Below are positions 47,826 through 59,040 of a stretch of 64,000 bases of DNA, piece by piece. The position numbers and the translations under genes were made by a program. How positions within the stretch are numbered: the first letter of the stretch is position 1; the number at the start of each line of letters is the position of its first letter. The DNA comes from Homalodisca vitripennis (taxonomy: Eukaryota; Arthropoda; Insecta; Hemiptera; Cicadellidae), in the NCBI RefSeq assembly GCF_021130785.1, contig NC_060209.1, positions 22,816,001 through 22,880,000 of the forward strand, read 5' to 3'. The notes below the pieces were generated by a model. The model was not told where the DNA came from, searched no databases, and saw only the letters and a program-made list of their open reading frames with translations.

Positions 47826-49009
47826 GCGCGAGGCTGATGCGGCGTTGGGCTATGGGAGTAGATGAGTCTTTCCACACGACATCAGGCGCTCGCCGCACGG
47901 CGCAGACGCCGCGCGGCGCACAAATTCCCGCCGGACTCCCCTACGTCGGACACGCGGCGTCCACGCCGGACTACTCTGCGAAGGGCTATTGTATCATATT
48001 GGGGGTTTCACACGGTCCGGCGCGCGCCGCACGGCTCAACCTCTAGTCTTGGGTTTGCCACTGGAGAGTGAAGACGTACGTATACTTCGGTATTGTTTTT
48101 GTTCAAGTGAAATACAAAGAACCGCTATGCTCAGGCTTGACAACTCTGAGGTGTTTTCCGTCCACAGCCCCAACGCAATGGGGAAATTGTGTTTTATTAC
48201 AAAATCCTTCTGATATTTCCTTCAGATTCTCTGCCGTCAGTTCTGGAAAACACTCCGAACGCAAGACGTCCCATAAACTGCTGCATACGTTTTCTACAAT
48301 TTTACTTATTGTAGAGATTCCAAGTTTGTAGTAGAAGTGTAGGTCAGTAAACGTGTTGCCAGAAGCCAAGTACCTAGAACAAAGAACAACAGATGTTTAT
48401 AACTGTCTTTGTTCGAGTTTTCATAGTTAGTTATCATAGTTTGTTAAATATGTGTACCTAAATATGAAAAAACTAACTTGTACAATTAAAGTTTTCACAA
48501 GGTTTTTTTACTCTTAAAACCAACTAGGTACTTTCATCTTTAATGTCTTTTCCTTTCCTTTTCAGTAACCTTTTTTTGTCTTCTTTTGCTTTTTTATCTC
48601 TCTTGGAGTCGATTCTCTTTAGTCCTAAAATAAAACTGTCCAGGTTGAATGCCTAGCCTATCCAAAACATTTAGCTTTCCTACTGCTCCTTCATTGAAAC
48701 CAAATTATACTGAACTTTCGTTCTGGGTCTGGATTTTCCCATGAAGGCAGCGTTTGATTTTTCTTTTGGACGAATACAATATAAATATATTACAGCTGTC
48801 ACCAGTTGCTGAAAATAGACACTGAACAGTAGGGCAGCCAACAAACCTAAAGTAAAACAAACTATATTTCAAGTAACATGGTATTACGTAAAAAAGATTG
48901 TTATATTTGTTTATCCCTAAAAGATATCGCCTCCCCTTAAACTGTCAATTTATTTCCAACTGCCATGCTCAATAGATAATCAAATAATTAATGCGGGGTT
49001 TTATTTCAG

Positions 49010-49831
49010 GGGACAACTTGCTGAAGAAATGGTGAAATATAAGGGATAGGTGGATGAAGCACATTCGACAAGATAAGGATTCAAAAAGATCAGGAGCTGG
49101 AGCTAGTAAAATAAAAAAATACATATATCACGACCAACTTCAATTTTTGAAGAAAATAGCCTCACCAACATGACACAGAGTCATCCATCAACGTACCCGA
49201 AGGCAATAATCCTGTATCACCGACGGAAGATATAATAGACAATACAGGAACTCGTATTCCAGCGCAGCCAAACAAACCAAAAGTAACAAGAAAAAGGAAG
49301 AGAAACGAAGACGAGTTCGAACTGAAGATGATGAAAATCTTAGAACAGCCGTATGACGAAGAAGAAACTTACTTTGGCTTCTTCAGAAGTATGGTTCCAA
49401 CTTTAAAGACCTTTACTACTGACCAGTTTGTTGAATTTCAGCTAGGCGTTCTCGGGGTTTTAAAAAACGTCAAGGCCCAAGGACAGGGTCAAGGAACCAG
49501 CCAGGTCCCTACTTCGCAATACCAGCAAGTCCACTACCCATATCCCGGGAGTCAGCCTCAAAACGTGTATTGTCCTCAACAACAACCGCAGTTTGCTCCG
49601 CAATTTTCAAACCAGACCTACATCAACCCATACATTCGTCCGATTCACCCACATACCTCAACCAGCAGTGAACAGTACTATCCAATGAACCAACAAACCA
49701 GTCAAGAAGCAAGCAACCAGCAGCCAACGCCACCATCACGGACACCAACCCCGCATCGTGCTACAGCTACTCCAGCATCAAGTGTCTTGTCCTTGGATTT
49801 CGAAGGAGATTCAAATGATTTTAATATTTGA
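49010..49831 (+). pseudogene. MADF-BESS companion protein of the Harbinger element
   Basis: PIF/Harbinger elements usually carry a second gene for a Myb/SANT or MADF-like DNA-binding protein that helps the transposase. Here, after a TTATTTCAG acceptor (49001-49009), the frame reads KKW-stop-NIRDRWMKHIRQDKDSK, the C-terminal half of a MADF domain, then YIYHDQLQFLKKI. After a frameshift near 49160 a frame runs to the TGA at 49831. It contains a KRKRNEDE basic stretch, then a BESS motif (ETYFGFFRSMVPTLKTF, about residues 13-29 from the ATG at 49328), then a Gln/Pro/Ser-rich tail. The first half of MADF is not found. One stop and one shift make it a pseudogene, though the 167 codons from 49328 are intact. 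Confidence 0.85.
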
Positions 49832-49892
49832 TAAAAGTAAAAATATAAAATTTCTTATGTAGCAGTATTACTCTTTTGTATATTTCTTATAC

Positions 49893-49898
49893 AATAAA
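49893..49898 (+). terminator. Polyadenylation signal AATAAA for the MADF-BESS gene
   Basis: AATAAA lies 62 bp after the stop codon at 49831, a usual distance, and is followed by TGTTATCC. Inferred only. Confidence 0.5.
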
Positions 49899-50418
49899 TG
49901 TTATCCACGTACATATTTGTAATGTTTTTGTATAAACTAACCTTAAATGACATATCGACTATATTTACAAATACAAATTACTAACACATTTATAAACTTA
50001 CCTTATTGTAACGGCAAGCATTTCCATAGGTTGGATGGAGTTTCCTCATGTTTGTATCTTTGTTTTTGCAGCTTAGCTTTCAGTTTGTCATAAAGTTCAT
50101 CATATGATTTGATTGACATACGAAAGTAAGAAAAGAATCTTTCCTCACTGTTCCGCAATGAATTGAATAAAACTTTGAAGGACCCAGAAGTATGTCGATT
50201 TTGAAGCAATGGGTGAATCCAATACCGCCTATTTCTTCTTCTTCGCCGTCTCCACAGTAAGTACATGGCTAGCACTTTAATTCTTCCGCGGTGTTAACAT
50301 TTCAATAGTTGAGCATGTACTGAACAGTCAAAACATGGGAGCGCCGCACGGCACGCGCCGGACGGAAACCGACCTCGTGTGAAAACATTCAGCTTCCCAG
50401 GCGAGCGCCGCGCGGCGG

Positions 50419-50442
50419 GCGCCGGATCGTGTGAAAGAGCAC
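50419..50442 (-). repeat. Harbinger right terminal inverted repeat
   Basis: Exact reverse complement of 47802-47825; followed by TTA at 50443-50445. Confidence 0.97.
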
Positions 50443-50445
50443 TTA

Positions 50446-51109
50446 CTCTGCAAACAACACAATTAAGTGTCCCACTGATCAATACACGAGTGGCTGCTCC
50501 AGAGTCCGGCATGTGTCGCTAACAATAAATACCGATCGTTTGTACATGACAAGAATATTATTTTATTTGGTACTACCAGCATTAATAATTGTACAAAACG
50601 TAACATTAATTTTTAAACTCTATTTTTATCGTAAACAGAATTGAGAACAATAAATTTTACTGTATAATAACGTTCTACAGAGTACAGAAAACATCGTTTA
50701 TATTACATTTGGACAACCCCATTGAGCGGCACATCGCCAAACTCAAGTGTTCTAATTTACTTCGCTAAACAGTTCAATTTCATATTATAGCATGGGTTTA
50801 GAAAGACGATACCCATTAACAATTTCATTAGTAATCTATTCACTTCAACTAAGTAATTTTACTATAAAGAAAACTACTAGTGATACTTATGAAAAATCCA
50901 AATAAAATTATTAAACACTATGACTTTATCCTCTGAAACCCTGACACCAATTTATTAACTAGACTAAAAGGGTTTTGTTTATTGTTCTTATTCCATGGAC
51001 ACAAACAATAAATCAAAGTTCAAAATAATTATTGAAAAATGTTAATGATTAATTTAAAATGTAAATTATTACATGTATTATTAAACAATATACGATGGTG
51101 CTACACCAC
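50446..51109. other. AT-rich stretch, nothing recognised
   Basis: Flank of the Harbinger element. No gene. Confidence 0.55.
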
Positions 51110-51260
51110 GTGTCGAATAACCGGCTTCGCTGAGGTTCCATCCAAAATTTACATACAAAATGCATAATCAAAATGTTTACATCGCTCATGCAGACAAAAT
51201 AGGAAATATGTTGGCCTCCTGAGTGCAAAATTTGAAATCCTGTAGCTTATTTCATTCTCG
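51110..51260 (+). repeat. Repeat family A-like copy
   Basis: GGCTTCGCTGAGGTTCCATC, TCATGCAGACAAAATAGGAA and GAGTGCAAAATTTGAAATCC follow the family block pattern (TTTGCA-x-AATTTGAAGT and CATTCTCGAGA). Diverged. Confidence 0.45.
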
Positions 51261-51274
51261 AGAATAATCTATAA

Positions 51275-51490
51275 AATATGAATGAATGAATGAATGTTTA
51301 TTCCATCAACTGTACATGAAATACACTTAAAATTAATGACAATAGTAAAGCACTAAACAGAATTGTTTTGAAAAACAATAGTTTACTAGTTATCTAGCTA
51401 ATATATTACTTAAATAATTGATAAGGAATAAAGCCTGCATGGGCATTCAGCCTGTGCGCAGGCTTCAGTTGATCGTCCGCCACGATACCT
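51275..51490 (-). mobile_element. 3' end of a LINE retrotransposon
   Basis: On the minus strand the sequence ends GGAATAAACATTCATTCATT followed by (CATT)n, an AATAAA plus short tetranucleotide tail typical of several LINE families. Upstream on the same strand is AAGCCTGCGCACAGGCTGAA, containing the hairpin AGCCTG-CGCA-CAGGCT. No coding sequence remains; it is a 5'-truncated insertion. Confidence 0.55.
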
Positions 51491-51719
51491 TAACATGAAG
51501 AACTTGATATCTTTAATAGCATTTAATAAATATAATGTGCTAGAATTTTGAACATAAAATTTATAATTTAAAATAAAAAGAAAAAAACATGATTTAATAT
51601 GAGAAGTGGCTTTTTACTTTTAGTAAAAAAAATAATTCAGTGTTAGTTTATCTATAATAATGCAACGGCATCATATCATTGTGTTTGGCCCAGGGGAGAT
51701 CAAGTCAGCATGGTTCTAT

Positions 51720-51845
51720 GTAATAATAGTGTAGTAGTGTGGTGTGTACTAATGTAGCGTCTAGTAGGAATGGTAGTGTAGTGTAGTGTAGTAGCAGTAG
51801 TAGTATGGTTTAGTAGTAGTATAGTGGTCTAGTGGTCGGGTGTAA
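51720..51845 (+). repeat. TAGTG/TAG low-complexity tract
   Basis: Irregular runs of GTAGTGTAGTGTAGTAGCAG and TAGTAGTAGTATAGTGGTCT type. Confidence 0.85.
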
Positions 51846-52104
51846 TATTATAAAGTGCCTGAGGATGGGTGGTGCAGGTCAGGCCGCTCGGTAATCTGCA
51901 GATATAATTGACTCTGCTTATGTGATACCTAATTGAAGTAGCCATTGTTTAACTCTATTTTGAAAACAGGCAAGGAGGGTGATTCAAAGAGACTGCATCT
52001 ATTATGATGAACACGAATATTTCTATATAGAATGTTAGATATATAAAAGGGGTTTTTTGTAGAATACTCTTTACGTAACTGTAAAGTAACAGTCCTAACA
52101 TTAT

Positions 52105-52108
<4 letters not shown>

Positions 52109-52146
<38 letters not shown>
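52109..52146. repeat. (AT)n microsatellite
   Basis: Uninterrupted alternating AT for 38 bp. It produces the YIYIYIYI peptide in an incidental minus-strand frame. Confidence 0.97.
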
Positions 52147-52149
<3 letters not shown>

Positions 52150-53041
52150 AGTTCGTTTCAAGACATAGTGAGAAAACATATAGACATATATACAGACAGA
52201 AATAAAATTCTTCCTGTCCAACGAGATTGAGTGGTTAGCGATAAGAGCTAAGCTAATAAGACATTGGCGTACAAAAATGTTAATTGCTGTTTATTAGTAT
52301 GCTATATTGTCACGTTTTCCATATAATACATTATATCACTTCATAATAAAGCTTAATCTCGTTCTAGTACTCAAACCCTACTCACATTCGTTCTAAAACA
52401 AGAATAAGCATTGTAAGTAGTTTTGCGACATTTCAAAATTATAACTGAACAGTGTTTATTATAAGAGACTACCACTCACTTCTACACTTAACTGTCCTCG
52501 CACTAGCCAGACTACCGACCAGTAGAACTTAGGGCTTACTTTAAACAATCACATCACAAGATCAAAGTATTTCTTAGCTTACCAACAAAAAATAGTTTAA
52601 TCCTACAGGTTCGTTGAAAAATGTTTGAGTTGAAATTTTAGAGGTGATTTCTGCTGACCCTTCAGATTAGTTGCTGTACTTTATAACTTTTCTCCGTTGT
52701 TTTCAGGAAAAGGTACGCTCTAAGTCGCGCAACTCCACAATTATAAGTCCTACTACCGAAATATTTGGATCTATAAATAGTTGTTATGATCGTGTCAGTA
52801 TTCTAGATCAATAAAATACTCGATTAAAATGTTTTTTACCGTAGTACGTCCACAACAGGGCTATTTAAGAAACTTAGATTATTATATATTCAATTTAAAT
52901 AGTTACATACCTTTTTTTAGCTAAATATTTTATTATTTATACTCCCTCCACTACCTTACACAGTTCAGAGCAGACCTGCAACCCATTCTCATTCGTATTA
53001 TTCATTTTGTAAATTTTACAATACAAAAGCTTACCTGTTTG
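52147..53041. other. AT-rich stretch, nothing recognised
   Basis: No gene or element boundary seen. Confidence 0.55.
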
Positions 53042-53065
53042 GTGTGTGTGTGTGTGTGTGTGTGT
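53042..53065. repeat. (GT)n microsatellite
   Basis: Uninterrupted GT repeat of 24 bp. Confidence 0.95.
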
Positions 53066-54449
53066 TTCAGAACATTTATTCAAGTCATAATACATTTTTT
53101 AGATATTTCAATTTTACAGATCGAAATGCAATGACAAAACAAACTCATTTCTAACATTAAAGCCATCATAAATACTTTACATTTAAAATGAAAATATATT
53201 TGAATAAAATATATGATAAATTGCAAGATATTATTCCAACTTCAGACGTACTTCCAAAGGAAATATCAGATTCCAAAACTTACAACAGGACTAACTGTCA
53301 TTTTTCCCACGTCTATTCACAGTTTTCAACTTTGAGACATGTTTGAGAAGAAAGTTAGCTAAAGTTTCCAGGAATAAGTCTGCAATACGACTTGGCTCTC
53401 AGATCTACATTATTTTACTCTTTGAATGCATGCTACTGAAATTGTTCTCACCATTCCAAGCACGTAGTAAAAAAGACACTCAGTGCAGTCAGTTGCAAAG
53501 TTTATCAATTGTAAGAGCGAAACTTTGAAATGTGTGTTATCCCACAGCTCGTTATTGGTGTCTACACTTGTGAATATTGGGAGAAAATACCACTACACTA
53601 AATAAATACTAACATTCGTGTTATTAGTAACTGGACCATTTTCAAGATATGGCAATAGCCAATAACAAATCTCATGATGTTATTCAGAAACAATCGAATA
53701 CAAGTCAAATTCATCGTGTTTCATGTAGTAAGTTTACTTGGCAACCGGTATAAAGAAAAAAATTCTATCCTCACTGGATCACCCTTTTTGTGTTAATCGG
53801 TATAATTATTTGTCGTTTAAAAAATATTATTTTAATTCCACTTGTTTTAAAGAAGATAGAATAATAACGTAAATCAAATATAATGGAACAGATAACATTA
53901 GGTTAGTATTAAAATAATTGAGAATTGTAATTACAAGTAAAATAAATGTCTAAGAATAACATAAAAGTAAAGATGTATATTTTCCACTATAATTAAATGT
54001 TTTCTCTACAAAATAAAAGTTCTACAATAATATGATATAAATTTAATTTTTATTTTTCAATATAAGAGTGAAACCAATCATTATTTTTTCAATCGAAGGG
54101 CTTATTTACATTTTGCTTGAGATCCGTATAGGTCAGAATGAAGTATTGAATAAAATTGACCAATCCCACTAGCTTAGATATAATCATGTAAGTAATATTT
54201 AGCATAAAATTTGCTTGTAATTTAATCAGTTCATGAACGTGCATAGCAGCCGTCGTTTTTTCTACCCGAACACTAAATCTTTGCGTTCAATTGCAAAGAT
54301 TGTCGATCTCAAGCAACACACTCGTACTATTCCACCGTATGAAAACCAACTTATAGAATAGAGCTTATAGAGCTATTACGAATTTGATTCTTAATAGAAT
54401 CTGTTAAAATGGAATACATGTACATACAATGACCTCTATGTGTCTAAGG
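53066..54449. other. AT-rich stretch, nothing recognised
   Basis: No gene or element was recognised. Confidence 0.55.
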
Positions 54450-54663
54450 TCGGCACATTATGCAGTAACACTAATATTGATGTTGATGTCCTTTTCAGAG
54501 TTAGTTCAAGGATTGCAGCCGGCAACAACTTGCTGGAAAAACATACAAAGTTCTGAGTCAAGCCACGTCCTTTATTGAAGGACAACATATTGACTCCACC
54601 GGCTGTCCTGTCAAAACAGCTCCGGAATACGAAATCAAACCTTTTTGTACAAAAACTTGCTTT
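54450..54663 (+). pseudogene. LINE reverse transcriptase fragment (tentative)
   Basis: The plus-strand frame reads VLFRVSSRIAAGNNLLEKHT then a stop, continuing VKPRPLLKDNILTPPAVLS. This resembles the region C-terminal to the polymerase core in LINE reverse transcriptases of the Jockey-like type, where a K-x-x-[SA]-R-x-N-x-L-x-K-L-T segment precedes WG-x-x-x-x-L-x-T. Only this scrap is present and it contains a stop. The minus-strand 84-codon frame at 54436-54690 is its shadow. The resemblance is from memory of the family and short, so it is tentative. Confidence 0.35.
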
Positions 54664-54862
54664 CACAACAACGCAGTAAAACATTACCAACCTGTTATTA
54701 AAAACCTATAACTTGTTTATTAACCTTTAACACAAAATAACTAATTGTAGTTCTATGTATTATTTATTTTGAAGGGAAAAACTGTTACTCTGGCCATTAT
54801 TTTCACCATTGACTAAGACGTATAATCAGATGTCCTTTTAATTATGTGTGAGAAACTTCGTC

Positions 54863-54863
<1 letters not shown>

Positions 54864-54916
<53 letters not shown>

Positions 54917-54922
54917 CGTGTG
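54864..54922. repeat. (TG)n(CG)n(TG)n microsatellite
   Basis: About 45 bp of TG, then CGCGCGCG, then TGTGTG. It is alternating purine-pyrimidine throughout. Confidence 0.95.
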
Positions 54923-55539
54923 TAGAAACATGAATGCTTTGTTAGTGCTATATTGCAGCTGCAATAATGTGTATATAACAATATAACAATGCTCTAATGA
55001 CATCATATCCGGCTTTTATATGCCACTCATACCGTTAACTAGAGTTATTAAAATTGTGCATGCACCGATGTTCACTGTAATGCCATTGTGAAGTACAATG
55101 AACAATACTAATGACGGTAGTTTTCAGTAGAGAGTTTCTAATAAATCATTAGTGTAATACGCCGAGACACCAATTACAACAGACTACATGCTAACTATGA
55201 TAAACAAGGACTGAAGAGGGTGTTGTGTGACTGTTATAATTAGTAATATGTATTGTCAAATTTATAAATTATAATTGTCTGCAGAAATCATATTGACAAA
55301 TATTTTAAGACAAAACATGTTATAAAACGTGTATATACAGTAAAAAAAACTAAATAACATTTCAAGTACTTGCACCTGACTCCTTCTTTAGGAATCAAAA
55401 TATAAAATATAATGTTACTAATGCAAAAGAGATTTTCAATGAATATGATATAATTAAATTTGTTAAAAAATAATTTTAACATCAAAAGAAACTAAAACAC
55501 AACCGAAATATAGAAGCAAGTACAGAATAAACAAGGGAG
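54923..55539. other. AT-rich stretch, nothing recognised
   Basis: No gene. The short minus-strand frame at 55288-55485 has no motif. Confidence 0.5.
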
Positions 55540-57700
55540 ATACACATCGGAGCAGCGAGACTGTCGGAAGCAGCGAGACTGTGAAGTAGCTAATCTTACG
55601 GACAATAGCTTGTGTTTCGGTTAAACATTTGCTTATATAGCGTACAACTTTTTACTGTATCTGTCTGTCTTCCCGCACATATCTAAAGATCAAATTAACC
55701 TATAGACATAAAAATTTTGCATGAATCTTCATTTCTGCATAAGCAACTCTGAAATTAATGATCATGCATGTCGCTTCATAAGATGTACGGGATTAAGTTA
55801 AGCTTCAGCAAACATTTTTTTACTATGGGTAAACACGATCGCAATGAGAAAACACAATAAATATATTTGTAAAATGTCAAACTGAGTAAAATCGTAAGAG
55901 TATTTTAACATACAACAAAATAAGTCATGTTGCCTGAAAGATATTTACTATAGACTAAGTCACTCTATCACAGAAAGTAACCCACGTTTCTGGTTATATT
56001 TCTCTTGTAGATCGTATGCGTTGTTTCTATCGCAACTCCATTTTTCTATACAAATCAGCATATAACGTGAAAAAGTCACATCAAGATCACAATATCTTTC
56101 GTAAACTTTTACCACTCATCACATCTGGTTTTTCATGCTATGAGTGTGGTGTTTTAGCTGGTCTCATGATGTTTCAACAAAATATTTTCGCCCTGCCGGT
56201 AACATTGAACAGAAATAAAACTGTGCACAGGGATAAGTAGGACAGGAACAACAGGATGATAGTACAAACTTCATTGACGGTTAGATTCCGTTGCATGCCC
56301 CCAACGCTTAAAACTTTTTTTCAATGAACTTAGAACGTTATAAAGCGATGTAGTTGAGTAACAGAACTAACATTCCATCAATCAACAAGCATTTACAGAT
56401 ATTTATCTTTCTCAAGAATCCCGATTACTGCAGGCCGCGCGGCATTACATGATTATTTAAGTGTTTTACCACTGTACATAATTACCTTTCCATTACAATT
56501 CAATTTAATATTTCTGATCAGCTCCTCTAGAATTTGATATTTTACTGATAGGGTACTATCTCGAGGGATGTTTTTCTTTCGCTGACATCAGCGCGGGCTT
56601 CGGCCGGAGGCACTCGCATTTTGGCTGGCGGAGTGTGATCAAGAATAAAAACAAGTGTTTGTGTGTGTTTTTTCAATAAAGAGTTTAGTTTTTGTTTGGT
56701 AATGTTTGTTATGTTGAATTTTTGTGTTTGGAGAAATGAAGGGGTGTGGTTGATATAATACGTAAGTACCCCCTTTTCTTAGCTATTAACCAATTATAAT
56801 TCATTATAATCATCCGTATAATGAAAAATTAGCGTTGAGGGCATAATTGTTAGTTCTGATACTCAACTCCATCGTTTTATAACGTTCTAAGTTCATTGAA
56901 AAGAGTTTAAGCGTTGGTGCATATAAAGGAATCTGACCTCATTGTACTATGGAGGACTTCTATTGCGATCATAGCAATGGAAAATTAGGCCCAAACTCGG
57001 TGAAAATGTGTTCTGAGAGGATAAAAGTACTGTGTTTTTTCTCTGGATATATACTCAGATTGCTATCAATAAAATTATGATATGAATGTTTGTAGTACTT
57101 AAGACTTCCTGAATTGAACATATTTACTTACTTTTCATTCGAAACTGTTCTCGCGTATTTAAGACTTTTCAAGAACTATGTAATCTTAATAGACGTTTAG
57201 TTTTTATTATTGTATTTTTATGTATATGTCTCCATTTAGCCACATCGTTTTATTGCAATATTCCTTCGGAGTTCTTATGTGAATAAATTTGTTTTTAATT
57301 TTTAGGAGTATTAAAGTTATTTGTCTTTAAAGTGTCGTCTTAATATTTAAAATAGCTGTTATAGCACTCAAATTTAGGTTTTAGCTTTGTACATATTTTT
57401 ATATATCTATCTCGAACAAGGTTTAGTATACAAAAGAGTACATTTTGCAACTAGTTAGCAATACTTAAAATTAGCATTAAATTCTTTATCTTCAATAATT
57501 TTACATTTCTAATTAAAAAGATAGTGTGAGTGGACCGAATGGATTATTTCCTTCCGCGTGCAAGGACATTTTAAAATATTAAAACCATTAATATGGGTCA
57601 AATAAAGTCAGGAAATATCCTGATCAAGTCTATTTTTTAACTCAGGGTAGAATAATATCTCAATGTATTCTTCTAAAAACATGTTTTGCTATCATTATAA
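55540..57700 (+). repeat. Paralogous block shared with 38100-39285
   Basis: See anchors under 38100-39285. The left part (55540-55930) includes a minus-orientation family A segment (55640-55830: CTGTCTTCCCGCACATATCT, AAAATTTTGCATGAATCTTC, GATCATGCATGTCGCTTCAT). The right part (57090-57370) matches 38800-39060. The middle differs and contains the inverted-repeat element at 56279-56938. A 74-codon frame at 56016-56240 is unrecognised. Confidence 0.65.
56279..56938. mobile_element. Inverted-repeat transposon, 660 bp, arms of about 90 bp
   Basis: The left arm 56279-56371 (GGTTAGATTCCGTTGCATGC, CAACGCTTAAAACTTTTT, CAATGAACTTAGAACGTTAT, GAGTAACAGAACTAAC) is matched by the reverse complement of 56849-56938 (GGTCAGATTCCTTTATATGC, CAACGCTTAAACTCTTTT, CAATGAACTTAGAACGTTAT, GAGTATCAGAACTAAC). 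The flanks are TCATTGAC and TCATTGTA, a possible 8-bp target duplication with six matches. The interior has no transposase. The middle contains a GC-richer segment (GCGCGGGCTTCGGCCGGAGG near 56591). The superfamily is not assigned. Confidence 0.8.
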
Positions 57701-58220
57701 TATATTAAGCACATCAGAGGACAAGTTCCCTGTTAACAGGATCTGATGTATTCTCCCTTGGGAGCAAAGCAGGACAACTCGAGAGGAAATGGAAAGTCGT
57801 TTAACAGTTTGTCACAGTCACTGTAACTCTTCTTTATTTATCCACTTCGATACTACTAACGGAACTTGGTTTGGATCTACGAGCACACTTCAGAGAGAAT
57901 AGAGTTTGTTTGTGTTTGTTTCTCAATTAATATACTGTTGTATAGTTATATAACTAGCGATAAATCTCAAGAATTAATGAAGGAGTGTTAAACTTAATTT
58001 TCTTGAACCGTAATAATTGTTAAGGACACGACAGGTCCTTCCTCAAATCGCGTCATTGTCTGTCTGTCCGTATGTGCAAATACTGTGTAATAGAAAGATC
58101 GTAAATACTTGAAACGTGGTATACAGACTCCCTCTTAATTGAAGGAAGAATTTATTTTGGGATTTAAAGGGTCAAAGTTCATCAGAGTTACCGGCTAGGA
58201 GTCACTAAACCGGGAAAAAG
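57565..58220 (+). repeat. Repeat family C, copy 2 (left part)
   Basis: AAAATATTAAAACCATTAAT (57572) and GCACATCAGAGGACAAGTTC (57709) match 62363 and 62509. GCAGGACAACTCGAGAGGAA and ATAGTTATATAACTAGCGAT also match 39357 and beyond. After the GTCTGTCCGTATGTGCAAAT block it departs from copies 1 and 3 and instead resembles 58865-59040. Confidence 0.85.
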
Positions 58221-58864
58221 TTACAGTCAGTTCGGTAGAGAAAGACCTTCACTACGTTCTATCGCATCCTTGATACTCCTTTTTAACGATTTATAAATGA
58301 TTCAACAGCCTTACGCCGGTAGATAACTGGTGTTCGCATTAATACTGTATTATTTTCAAAAAATTATCTGTTTCTCTCTTTTAAGAAAATATTTACTTAA
58401 AAGTAGAATATCTTCTAATAACATTTATAAATCTTCATCACAAATTTTTTGAGAGAAATATCTTTATTTTTCTAATCTTGACAGATCCCAAAAACCACAT
58501 TCCACTAAAGTATTTTTGCGGAATGCACTGTAATGAGATATGTGCATTTGACTTTTGTTTTTGTTTACTTATTCCTTCATCCACCGTTATCTTACCCAAT
58601 CCATAATAAAAGTACAAAAACATGTTCGTGAACAAAGTTCACAAAGTGCTGTTTTTAGGGGTTAAAACAACTGTTATTATAAAATTGCATAATAGTTTAT
58701 TTTAGTTTGGTTATTTTCCGTATAATAAGGAGTTGAATTTAACCAACTGTTCATTCATTTAAAATAAGTAAAATAATAAAGTGCAATTTAGATATTATAT
58801 TTTTGTTCCTCCTATTCACAATTATTTAGCATTAACAAGTTGCAATTTACCAGCACTTGTTATC
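58221..58864. other. AT-rich stretch, nothing recognised
   Basis: The 65-codon minus-strand frame at 58438-58635 has no recognised domain. Confidence 0.5.
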
Positions 58865-59040
58865 TTGTCATTGTCTGTCTGTCCGTACGTGCAAACACTA
58901 TGTAAATAGAAAGGTCCTAAATATTTGAAAATTGGTATGCAGTTTCTCTCAGTCTAAAAATGGATTTTGATTTTGGGATTTTAAACGTTAAAGTACAATC
59001 AAAGTTACTGATCAAGAAAGTCACTAAACCGAGAATATAT
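58865..59040 (+). repeat. Repeat similar to 58040-58220
   Basis: TTGTCTGTCTGTCCGTACGT, TAGAAAGGTCCTAAATATTT, TTTTGGGATTTTAAACG and GTCACTAAACCGAGAA parallel TTGTCTGTCTGTCCGTATGT, TAGAAAGATCGTAAATACTT, TTTTGGGATTTAAAGGG and GTCACTAAACCGGGAA. Confidence 0.7.

Larger units (their letters stand above)
48103..50275 (-). pseudogene. Harbinger (HARBI1-like) DDE transposase, two exons, truncated
   Basis: Exon 1 (50275 to 50002) starts MLAMYLLWRRRRRRNRRYWI and contains ERFFSYFRMSIKSYDELYD, the N-terminal pattern of Harbinger transposases. It ends at a consensus donor, AAG|GTAAGTTT. Exon 2 begins after a TTGTTCTAG acceptor at 48373 and reads YLASGNTFTDLHFYYKLGIS, then FPHCVGAVDGKHLRV and HSGSLYF. The D in GAVDGKH is the first catalytic Asp of the DDE triad. 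Across the splice the reading IQPMEMLAVTI|RYLASGNTF restores the family block, supporting the intron (48374-50001). Two single-base shifts just upstream in exon 1 break the frame. Coding stops soon after GSLYF, so the second Asp and the Glu are missing. It cannot be catalytic. Confidence 0.9.
47802..50442 (-). mobile_element. PIF/Harbinger transposon, 2,641 bp, with TTA target duplications
   Basis: The termini are perfect 24-bp inverted repeats starting GTGCTCTTTCACACGATCCG (47802-47825 and 50419-50442). They are flanked on both sides by TTA (47799-47801 and 50443-50445), the 3-bp TWA duplication typical of this superfamily. Both ends are CpG-rich for 150-250 bp and contain further CACACGGTCCGGCGC-like subterminal repeats (48007-48022; inverted near 50360-50380). 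It carries two broken genes, a DDE transposase (minus strand, one intron) and a MADF-BESS protein (plus strand, inside that intron). The C-terminal half of the transposase has been lost between 48103 and the left end, so this copy is non-autonomous. Confidence 0.95.

Noticed and set aside
47741..48331. Several frames of 69-101 codons on the plus strand
   Set aside because: They run through the CpG-rich Harbinger end and the antisense of transposase exon 2.
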